Translations under genes and position numbers: made by a program
Shown: one piece after another, positions 1 through 6,925 of the stretch
Layout: every line of letters begins with the position of its first letter
Numbering within the stretch: the first letter of the stretch is position 1
Assembly (NCBI GenBank): GCA_003485715.1
Contig: DNIF01000176.1
Location: 1-7,238, forward strand
From: Gammaproteobacteria bacterium
GTDB lineage: Bacteria > Pseudomonadota > Gammaproteobacteria > UBA7966
DNA: 7,238 nucleotides
Reading direction: 5' to 3'
The notes under the pieces: model-generated
What the model saw: only the letters and a program-made list of their open reading frames with translations
What the model was told of the DNA's origin: nothing
Database searches by the model: none

Positions 1-283
1 TGTTCACGCCGGGCACTTCCACCGGGTACTGGAAGGCCAGGAATACGCCGGCACGCGCGCGCTCCTCAGGGGCAAGCACCAGCAGATCCTCGCCCTTGAA
101 ACGGATGCTTCCGCCGGTGACCTCGTAGCCAGGCCGGCCAGCCAGCACATGCGCGAGCGTGCTCTTGCCGGAGCCATTGGGGCCCATGATGGCGTGTACC
201 TCGCCCTCGCCAATGGTGAGCGTGAGTCCGCGAAGGATCTGACGATCACCGACACACACCTGCAGGTCGTTTATGTCGAGCAT
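1..283 (-). CDS. sufC: SufC, Fe-S cluster assembly ATPase (partial, C-terminal part beyond left edge)
   Basis: SufC is the ABC-type ATPase of the cytosolic SufBCD scaffold; it binds SufB and SufD and uses ATP to drive cluster building. Only the first 94 codons are inside the window, starting at the ATG whose complement is 281-283. The reading frame is open to position 1. Visible are the N-terminal strand (MLDINDLQV), the Walker A motif GPNGSGKST at residues 34-42, the SufC-typical AGRPGYEVTGG stretch at 49-58, and the Q-loop FQYP at 84-87 followed by the SufC-like EVPGVN. The signature motif, Walker B and the H-loop lie outside. An AGGAG ribosome site sits 6 bases upstream of the start. It is downstream of sufB with a 92-base spacer. 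Further suf genes (sufD, sufS) would be expected to the left, but this cannot be seen. Identification is firm; completeness of the gene is unknown. Confidence 0.96.
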   Translation of the reverse strand, partial: MLDINDLQVCVGDRQILRGLTLTIGEGEVHAIMGPNGSGKSTLAHVLAGRPGYEVTGGSIRFKGEDLLVLAPEERARAGVFLAFQYPVEVPGVN

Positions 284-289
284 GTGATA

Positions 290-294
290 CTCCT
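290..294 (-). promoter_or_regulatory. Ribosome binding site of sufC
   Basis: On the minus strand AGGAG stands 6 bases before the sufC ATG. It is one of the better Shine-Dalgarno matches in the suf operon. That fits sufC having its own translation start after a 92-base spacer rather than being coupled to sufB. Confidence 0.75.
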
Positions 295-375
295 GTCCGG
301 GTCGCGACGCGCGCGTCCGCAGAGTCAGTCAAAGGGATCCGGTTAGATGTCCGCCACGAGGGCCCGGCCGCGCAC

Positions 376-1813
<1,438 letters not shown>

Positions 1814-1824
<11 letters not shown>

Positions 1825-2191
1825 GGGCTTGGCTCGCCGAACCGGGGCCCGCGGCCACGGTGAAGGACTCACCGCAACCGCAGGTGGCGGTCACATTGGG
1901 GTTGTGGAACTGGAAGGCGGCGTTGAGCCCCTCGCGCACGTAGTCCACCTGCGTTCCACGCAGAAAGGACAAGCTCGTCGGGTCCACCACGATGCAGACA
2001 CCCTCGCTCTCGAGGCGCCGATCCGCCGCCGTGGTCCCGGTATTCGCTTCGATCACATAGGCGTAGCCAGAACAACCGGTTGGCTTCACGCGCAGGCGCA
2101 TCTCGGCACCGCCCAGCCAGCGCTGGACATGTGCGGCGGCACGCGGTGTCAGGGTGATGCCGACGGCATCAGAGTCGTCAAACGTATTCAT
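1814..2191 (-). CDS. sufA: A-type iron-sulfur carrier protein (SufA/IscA/ErpA family)
   Basis: A-type carriers receive an Fe-S cluster from the SufBCD scaffold and pass it to target proteins. The 125-residue product shows the family pattern: ITLTPRAAAHVQRWL at 12-26, Cys40 in KPTGCSGYAYV, and Cys104 and Cys106 in TATCGCGESF. These are the three cluster-binding cysteines. An extra Cys66 lies in between. The tail after residue 112 (AAGPGSASQAHGQ) is a short extension that is not part of the fold. The start ATG overlaps the iscR stop as ATGA, and the end overlaps the sufB start, so it is embedded in the operon. The symbol sufA rests on operon position; sequence alone does not cleanly separate SufA, IscA and ErpA. 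Confidence 0.93.
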
Positions 2192-2697
2192 GTCTCAATC
2201 GCTGGTGTCGCGGGGGTGGGTTGCGTGGCGCGTGGCCCCCCGGTTGAACCACGGCGCAGGACGGTAGTGGTGGCGCCGGTGGGGCTGCGTTCGCGTCGGC
2301 GTCGCTCGATGAGATCGGCCAGCGTGACACGCCCCAGGAACTCCGCGATGGCCCCCGACAGATCTTCCCAGAGGTCGTGGGTGAGACAGCGGACCTCACC
2401 GTGGCAGTTGCGCGCACCACCGCAACGGGTGGCATCCACGCTTTCATCCACGGCGGCGATGATCGCCGCAACCGACATGGCTTCTGGCGCACGCGCGAGG
2501 AAATAGCCGCCGCCAGGGCCGCGCACACTGCAGACGAGGCCGGTCTTGCGCAGCTTGGCGAAGAGTTGCTCGAGGTAGGCCAGGGAGATGTCCTGCCGTG
2601 CCGCGATGTCTGCGAGCGTGACCGGGCCCGCCTCGGCGTGCAGGGCCAGATCGAGGATGGCGGTGACGGCGTATCGGCCTCGGGTGGTGAGTCGCAT
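2188..2697 (-). CDS. iscR: IscR-like Rrf2-family [2Fe-2S] transcription regulator
   Basis: IscR senses Fe-S status: with a [2Fe-2S] cluster it binds type-1 operators and represses its own operon, and without the cluster it binds only type-2 sites. The 169-residue protein begins MRLTTRGRYAVTAILDLAL, nearly as in E. coli IscR. The winged-helix region covers about 1-70, with the recognition region LAYLEQLFAKLRKTGLV at 39-55 and the wing SVRGPGGGYFLAR at 57-69. The cluster ligands Cys92, Cys98, Cys104 and His107 (RCLTH) are all present with E. coli numbering and spacing. The last 35 or so residues are an Arg/Thr/Pro-rich tail without recognised domain. I chose the ATG at 2697; an in-frame TTG at 2781 would place the start inside the operator and add 28 unrelated residues. 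It is the first gene of the suf operon and probably autoregulated through the box at 2761-2785. Conserved cluster ligands favour IscR over the SufR type of regulator. Confidence 0.96.
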   Translation of the reverse strand: MRLTTRGRYAVTAILDLALHAEAGPVTLADIAARQDISLAYLEQLFAKLRKTGLVCSVRGPGGGYFLARAPEAMSVAAIIAAVDESVDATRCGGARNCHGEVRCLTHDLWEDLSGAIAEFLGRVTLADLIERRRRERSPTGATTTVLRRGSTGGPRATQPTPATPAIET

Positions 2698-2760
2698 CGG
2701 TTTGCCGCTGGCGGGTGCTGTGGGATTGACCCCACGGGGCGAGAGGCCGCGAAGGGTGCC

Positions 2761-2785
2761 ATTCCTGACTATTATGGTCAACCAT
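2761..2785 (-). promoter_or_regulatory. Probable IscR type-1 operator upstream of iscR-suf
   Basis: The 25-bp near-palindrome has the half-sites CCTGACT and GGTCAAC around the AT-rich centre ATTAT, flanked by ATT and CAT. Against the IscR type-1 consensus as I recall it (ATA-SYY-GACT-RWWWY-AGTC-RRS-TAT), 22 of 25 positions agree in either orientation. It lies 63 bases upstream of the iscR start codon and overlaps a -10-like CATAAT. That is the layout expected for autorepression by [2Fe-2S]-IscR. The match was made by eye; binding itself is inferred. Confidence 0.78.
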
Positions 2786-2799
2786 TGTTCCGCTGCCCA
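2771..2799 (-). promoter_or_regulatory. Candidate promoter of the iscR-sufABC operon
   Basis: On the minus strand CATAAT (5 of 6 to the sigma-70 -10 box) lies 17 bases downstream of TGGGCA, a weak -35 box. The -10 box is inside the IscR operator, so bound IscR would block polymerase. Transcription would start near 2764 and leave a leader of about 65 bases. The weak -35 makes the exact placement uncertain. Confidence 0.45.
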
Positions 2800-2882
2800 T
2801 CGTTCTGCGGGGCAACATTCCTTGGCTCGAGAGGCATCCCGGGCAACCGCGGCGGATCGATGCGAGGTAGACTTCCCGGGCG

Positions 2883-3824
2883 ATGCAGCAGGCTCCGGTT
2901 TCTGCCGTTCTGACGGTTTTCAACAAGGCTGATGTGCTTGAGTCCGTGCTTGACCGGCTACGGACCGACGGTGGCCCATTGCTCAGGGAAGTGGTGGCCG
3001 TGGATGACGGTTCCACCGACGCCTCCCGTGCGCTGCTGGCAGGCTACGCTGCGGGCTGGCCGGCGCTCCGGATCCTGCACGATGGCGAAAACCGCGGGCC
3101 CAGTGCACGTTTGAACGAGGGGGCTGCCGCAGCCCGGGGCGAATGGCTGCTGCTCCTTGACGCCGACGGGATCCTGCGTCGCGGCGCGTTTGCCGGCATG
3201 TACCGGCTGGCCTGCGCCCACGCCCTCGATGCCCTGCACGCGCGGGTCAAGCGGGTAGCTGACCTGCAGGCCGGCGAGGCCCTCGGGCCCTTCCCGGTTG
3301 ATCCGGGCCTCGAGGTCTCGGAGCGTCCGCTGGCCACGCTCCTCGAGCGCCGTGGACGGGTGCGCATGGCTTGGCTGGTCCACCGCGATTGCTTCCAGCG
3401 CGCGGGTGGGGCCGATCCCGGGATCTTTGTGCAGGACGAGTCCCTGCCGCTGCGACTGGCGGGCGCCGCGCGACGCATCGGTCTGTGCGAGGCCGCAGCC
3501 GTGTGCGAACCAAAGGCCCGCTTCAATCTCTCGGCCGACCGGCGCCAGCAGCACCACGACCGCTTTCTGGCCCACTTCCGCTACCTGAGCGCGCACCCGG
3601 ACCTGCCAGCAAGCCTGCGACGCGGGCTCATCGATCGCTGTCTCGCCTCGGCCGGTCGGGCCACCGAGAGTGGGCTGTTGCCCGAGCAATCGGGGTTGCC
3701 GCTGCGTCTGCGGCGGCTTCTGCTGCGGCTCGGCCTCGGTCTGGACACCGCCGAGTATCTGGCGAAGCTGGCAAGCCAACTCACGCAGCAGCCAGGGATC
3801 CGTCGTCCGGAGGTTTCAGTCTGA
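2883..3824 (+). CDS. Family 2 glycosyltransferase (GT-A fold), probably LPS or surface glycan
   Basis: The 313-residue protein should transfer a sugar from a nucleotide-sugar donor to a growing glycan on the cytosolic side of the inner membrane. The N-terminal GT-A domain shows VSAVLTVFNKADVLESVL at 6-23, the nucleotide-binding VVAVDDGSTDAS at 37-48, NRGPSARLNEGAAAARGEWL at 70-89 and the metal-binding DAD motif at 93-95. QDES at 184-187 is in the place of the catalytic-base motif (usually ED). The C-terminal 100 residues are helical, Arg/Leu-rich and specific to this protein. No membrane segment is seen. An in-frame TAG at 2868 makes the ATG at 2883 the first possible start; its ribosome site is poor. 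The next gene overlaps its stop by one base. Neighbouring ligase and GT9 genes point to lipopolysaccharide. Donor and acceptor cannot be read from the sequence. Confidence 0.9.
   Translation: MQQAPVSAVLTVFNKADVLESVLDRLRTDGGPLLREVVAVDDGSTDASRALLAGYAAGWPALRILHDGENRGPSARLNEGAAAARGEWLLLLDADGILRRGAFAGMYRLACAHALDALHARVKRVADLQAGEALGPFPVDPGLEVSERPLATLLERRGRVRMAWLVHRDCFQRAGGADPGIFVQDESLPLRLAGAARRIGLCEAAAVCEPKARFNLSADRRQQHHDRFLAHFRYLSAHPDLPASLRRGLIDRCLASAGRATESGLLPEQSGLPLRLRRLLLRLGLGLDTAEYLAKLASQLTQQPGIRRPEVSV
3809..3814 (+). promoter_or_regulatory. Ribosome binding site of the O-antigen ligase gene
   Basis: GGAGGT lies inside the end of the preceding glycosyltransferase gene, 9 bases before the ATG at 3824. 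This strong site decides that start, although the same reading frame is open back to about 3371 inside the upstream gene. Confidence 0.8.
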
Positions 3825-5155
3825 TGCACACCGACCAGACATCCCGATCAGCCCGGGGTCAGCCGCCGCTACAGCCAGCCGCCGGCCGGATACCCTCGAT
3901 CGCACCGGATCCGCGCTCCCGGGCGGATCAACGCTGGCACCGGATTGGCCTCGGCAGTGCCGCGCTGCTGCCGGCTGCCCTCATCACCAATCAGAACGGG
4001 ATCGCCGAACTCCTCACCCTGCTCCTGGCCGTGGGCTACGCGCGCCATCTCTGGCATGCCCGGCACAGGGCTGCCCCCTGGGCCCTGCCCTCCCTGCTGC
4101 TCATCGGGCTGTGGGCCTGGATGAATCTCGTGGTCACGCCCCTGGCCATGGACCCGGCCGAGTCCCTGCGCCACACCCTGCCCTGGTTCCGCCTGCCGCT
4201 CCTTGCCTTCGCCATCGGCACCTGGGTGGTCCGTGACCGTGCCTCCCTCGGCCTGCTCGCCGCCATCTGGGCGGGCACGCTGTTGCTGGGCGTGGTGGAC
4301 GGGCTCTGGCAACTGGCGACCGGGACCTCGCTCTCCGGCGTGCCCATCCATGGCGGGGCGCGGCTGACCGGCCCGCTCGATCGCCCGAACATCGGGGCCT
4401 TCACCGCACGGCTGGGCCTGCCGCTGCTCGCCGCCGGGCTGCTCCTGCTGTGGGGCAGGCACCGGCGGGGGCGGCTGTTGCTGCTGGCGGCAGCGGCGCT
4501 CGGCGTCGCCTTCGTGCTCCTGACCGGCGAGCGGACCGCCTCGCTCATGCTGCTCCTGAGCCTCACGCTGGCTCTGGCCTGGACCGCCTTGCGCGCGCCG
4601 GCTGCACGGCTGCCAGTGGTGGGCATGCTCATCGGGTTGGCGATCCTGGCCACGGTACTCGTCGCCACCAGCCCGCGCATCCAGACGCGGCTCACGCAGA
4701 CGATCGGTGACGTGTCGAACTACGCCGAGTCGGTCTACGGCAAGCTGCTCATCAGCAGCCTCGTCATGAGCGCCGAGCGGCCCCTCGCCGGACACGGGAT
4801 CCGTGGCTTCCGCACCGCCTGTCCAGCGTTCGAAGCGGCCGGCCGGGTGCCCCACTGCGACATGCACCCGCACAATCTTTACGCCGAGTGGCTGGTCGAG
4901 TGCGGTGTCGTCGGGTTGCTCGGCTTCGTGGCCTTCGTCCTGGCCTTCGGTCGGGAAGTGCTCGGGGGTGGCCGGTCGGGTCCAGGCACCCGGGCGCTCG
5001 CACCCTGGCTGCTGGCGGCCCTTTGCATCGTGCTCTTTCCACTGCAGGCCACGCAGAGCTTCTTCAGCAACTGGCCGGCACTCCTTGCCTGGGCCAGCCT
5101 TGGCCTGACGCTGGCCGTGGCCCGCGAGGCCGGCCGGGCGAACGCCTCCGCTTGA
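3824..5155 (+). CDS. O-antigen ligase/polymerase family membrane protein (WaaL/Wzy_C type)
   Basis: Proteins of this class join undecaprenyl-linked polysaccharide to the lipid A-core (WaaL) or polymerise O-units (Wzy) at the periplasmic face of the inner membrane. The 443-residue product has a polar, Pro/Arg-rich N-terminus (1-38). About ten to twelve hydrophobic segments follow, roughly at 41-70, 84-107, 121-136, 143-160, 193-210, 216-232, 238-256, 262-282, 361-376, 390-408 and 415-435. The Wzy_C signature is visible as TGERTAS with Arg237 before a membrane helix. The large periplasmic loop contains AGHGIRGFR at 322-330 and HPHNLYAEWLVECG at 348-361, the region carrying the essential His of WaaL ligases. 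The start overlaps the previous stop (TGATG) and has a good ribosome site. A ligase role is favoured by the adjacent GT9 gene and the lack of Wzx/Wzz nearby, but a polymerase cannot be excluded. Confidence 0.9.
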   Translation: MHTDQTSRSARGQPPLQPAAGRIPSIAPDPRSRADQRWHRIGLGSAALLPAALITNQNGIAELLTLLLAVGYARHLWHARHRAAPWALPSLLLIGLWAWMNLVVTPLAMDPAESLRHTLPWFRLPLLAFAIGTWVVRDRASLGLLAAIWAGTLLLGVVDGLWQLATGTSLSGVPIHGGARLTGPLDRPNIGAFTARLGLPLLAAGLLLLWGRHRRGRLLLLAAAALGVAFVLLTGERTASLMLLLSLTLALAWTALRAPAARLPVVGMLIGLAILATVLVATSPRIQTRLTQTIGDVSNYAESVYGKLLISSLVMSAERPLAGHGIRGFRTACPAFEAAGRVPHCDMHPHNLYAEWLVECGVVGLLGFVAFVLAFGREVLGGGRSGPGTRALAPWLLAALCIVLFPLQATQSFFSNWPALLAWASLGLTLAVAREAGRANASA

Positions 5156-6120
5156 GGCGGATCCTCGTCATCAAGCATTCGGCACTGGGGGACATCATCC
5201 TCTCGCTGCCGCATCTCACGGCCCTGCGCGCGGCCCACGCCACCGATCGATTCATCGTGGCCACCACGGCGCCGTATGCGGGCCTGATGGCCGCAAGCGG
5301 GCTCTTCGACGAGGTCTGGGTGGACCCACGAGCGGGGCTGACGCGCCCGCTGCAGGCACTGGCCTGGATGTGGCGGCTGCGCCGGGGTGGCTTTCAGCGC
5401 GTCTATGACCTGCAGGGCACGCGCCGCACGCGCAACTACTACCGAGCCCTCGCGGGCACCGGCGTGGAGTGGGTCGGCAATGCCCCGGGCTGTAGTCATC
5501 ACCACCCCGATCCCGATCGGCCCGTGCACATCACGCTGCACCGGCGGCGTCAGTTGGAACGGGCAGGCATCCACGAGATCTCCCCGCCGGACCTCGGCTT
5601 CCTCACCGCCGACCTCGATGGTCTCACGCTGCCCGCGCGTTATGCGCTCCTGGTGCCGGGAGGGGCTGCCCATCGGCCGGAAAAGCGCTGGTCGGTCGCG
5701 GGCTTCACGAGTCTGGCGCAGCGTCTGGTTGCCCAGGGCTGCACGCCGGTTCTGCTCGGAACCGCCGCGGAATCCGAGGTGCTGGCCGCCATCGCAGGCG
5801 CCTGCCCGGGGGCTCGCAACCTTGGCGGGCGCACCAGTCTCGGCCAGTTGGCGGCGCTCGGTCGCGGGGCCGAGGCGGCCGTCGGCAACGACACCGGACC
5901 GATGCACATCCTGGCGGCGGTGGGGGCACCCTCGGTCGTTCTCTTCGGTGGTGCCTCGGATCCCGTCCAGGTGCGGCCCTGGGGAACGCGGGTGGTCACC
6001 CTGCGCGCGGCCCGCATCGAGGACATTGCTCCCGAGCGCGTCCTGACCGCCTTGGCTGAGGTCACCGATCCCGCCTTTCCAGACACCCCCCGACCGGATC
6101 GCGAGCCCGTTCGCGGCTGA
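5152..6120 (+). CDS. Family 9 glycosyltransferase (ADP-heptose:LPS heptosyltransferase-like), TTG start
   Basis: Family 9 (GT-B fold) enzymes add heptose from ADP-heptose to the LPS inner core on the cytosolic membrane face. From the TTG at 5152 the product has 322 residues, normal for the family. It begins MRRILVIKHSALGDIILSLP, close to the usual heptosyltransferase N-terminus including the catalytic-site Asp14. The C-terminal donor domain has VPGGAAHRPEKRW at 168-180 and GNDTGPMHILAAVGAPSVVL at 245-264, the nucleotide-sugar binding region. No ATG is in frame before 5287, and starting there would remove the N-terminal motif. The TTG overlaps the ligase stop as TTGA, a typical coupled junction, though no strong ribosome site precedes it. 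The frame is also open upstream to 4888, but that part lies within the ligase gene. The exact position in the core (WaaC, WaaF, WaaQ or other) is not decidable by eye. Confidence 0.9.
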   Translation: MRRILVIKHSALGDIILSLPHLTALRAAHATDRFIVATTAPYAGLMAASGLFDEVWVDPRAGLTRPLQALAWMWRLRRGGFQRVYDLQGTRRTRNYYRALAGTGVEWVGNAPGCSHHHPDPDRPVHITLHRRRQLERAGIHEISPPDLGFLTADLDGLTLPARYALLVPGGAAHRPEKRWSVAGFTSLAQRLVAQGCTPVLLGTAAESEVLAAIAGACPGARNLGGRTSLGQLAALGRGAEAAVGNDTGPMHILAAVGAPSVVLFGGASDPVQVRPWGTRVVTLRAARIEDIAPERVLTALAEVTDPAFPDTPRPDREPVRG

Positions 6121-6161
6121 ACCTGCCAGCGCACTCCGTCTTTGCGCCGCTTGCGGGACGC

Positions 6162-6914
6162 TTACTCCGGCTTCTTCGGCGGCGGGGCCCAGGCACCCGC
6201 GGTCTGCTCGGCCGTGCCGGCCTCCACCCGCACCTCGTTCACACTCTCCTGCAACGCCTCCAGTCGCTGTTCGAGGGCGTGGATATGGTCGAGCAGTCGG
6301 TCGACGGCCTGGGCCACCGGATCGGGCATGTCCTGGGCAGTACCGTAGGCGTCGAAGCCGATGCGCCGGGCCGTGGCCTGGCGGGTGACACCGCGATCAT
6401 CGCTGGGACGCAGGATCTGGCCCGGCACGCCTACCACCGTCGCTCCCGAGGGCACGTCCCTGACCACCACCGCATTCGAGCCGACGCGCGCGCCCGTGCC
6501 GAGGGTGATGGGGCCAAGTACCTTCGCCCCGGCGCCGATGACGACATTGTCCTCGAGCGTCGGATGGCGCTTGCCAGGTTGCCAACTGGTGCCGCCCAGC
6601 GTGACCCCGTGATAGAGGGTGCAGTCGTCGCCAATGACGGCCGTCTCACCGATCACCACGCCCATGCCATGGTCGATGAAGAAGCGTCGTCCGATCTGGG
6701 CACCTGGATGGATCTCGATGCCGGTGAGGAAGCGGCCTAGGTGCGAAAGCATCCGCGCCGGCCAGCGTAGTCCGGAGCCCCACAGGACGTTCCCCAGGCG
6801 ATGCAGCCACAGGGCATGCACCCCGGGATAGGTGGTGATGACCTCGAACCAGTGGCGCGCGGCCGGGTCGCGGGCGAAGACACAGCGGATGTCCTCGCGG
6901 ATGCGTTCAAGCAT
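6162..6914 (-). CDS. cysE: CysE, serine O-acetyltransferase (short form)
   Basis: CysE makes O-acetylserine from serine and acetyl-CoA in the cytosol, the first committed step of cysteine synthesis. The 250-residue protein has a short helical N-terminal domain (about 1-60) and a left-handed beta-helix of hexapeptide repeats (about 64-168). Key stretches are IDHGMGVVIGETAVIGDD at 80-97 with His82, YHGVTLGGTSWQPGKRHP at 101-118 with His117, and GVPGQIL at 162-168. His82 and His117 correspond to the active-site histidines of the family. The N-terminus is much shorter than the roughly 140 residues before the helix in E. coli CysE, as in EpsC-like enzymes. A C-terminal tail carries a likely coiled coil at 200-230 (AVDRLLDHIHALEQRLEALQ) and ends in a PPPKKPE segment. 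I chose the ATG at 6914 because of its strong AGGGAG site and the family-like MLERIREDI start, rather than an upstream frame opening at 7013. The gene converges on the GT9 gene with a 41-base gap. Confidence 0.96.
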   Translation of the reverse strand: MLERIREDIRCVFARDPAARHWFEVITTYPGVHALWLHRLGNVLWGSGLRWPARMLSHLGRFLTGIEIHPGAQIGRRFFIDHGMGVVIGETAVIGDDCTLYHGVTLGGTSWQPGKRHPTLEDNVVIGAGAKVLGPITLGTGARVGSNAVVVRDVPSGATVVGVPGQILRPSDDRGVTRQATARRIGFDAYGTAQDMPDPVAQAVDRLLDHIHALEQRLEALQESVNEVRVEAGTAEQTAGAWAPPPKKPE

Positions 6915-6919
6915 GGGAT

Positions 6920-6925
6920 CTCCCT
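6920..6925 (-). promoter_or_regulatory. Ribosome binding site of cysE
   Basis: On the minus strand AGGGAG lies 5 bases before the ATG at 6914. It supports this start over the longer in-frame alternative at 7013. Confidence 0.8.

Noticed and set aside
1825..1872. Longer SufB from the in-frame start at 1872
   Set aside because: It adds 16 Pro/Arg-rich residues not seen in SufB and would overlap the sufA coding end much further.
2698..2781. Longer IscR from a TTG at 2781
   Set aside because: The added 28 residues do not resemble IscR, and the start codon would lie inside the operator. The ATG at 2697 gives the standard MRLTTRGRYAVTA start.
3371..3823. Upstream extension of the ligase reading frame inside the GT2 gene
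   Set aside because: The extension is Arg/Ala/Pro-rich and lies in a different frame of the well-supported GT2 gene; the GGAGGT site points to the ATG at 3824.
3869..4873. Minus-strand open frame (334 codons) opposite the ligase gene
   Set aside because: The product is a Gln/Gly/Arg/Pro-rich composition typical of antisense to a hydrophobic membrane protein, with no motif.
4879..5907. Minus-strand open frame (342 codons) opposite the ligase end and the GT9 gene
   Set aside because: It spans two real genes on the other strand and shows no recognisable domain.
6121..6161. Possible bidirectional terminator between the GT9 gene and cysE
   Set aside because: Only a very short GC stem (CCGC/GCGG around AA) and no T-run on either strand; not enough for an intrinsic terminator.
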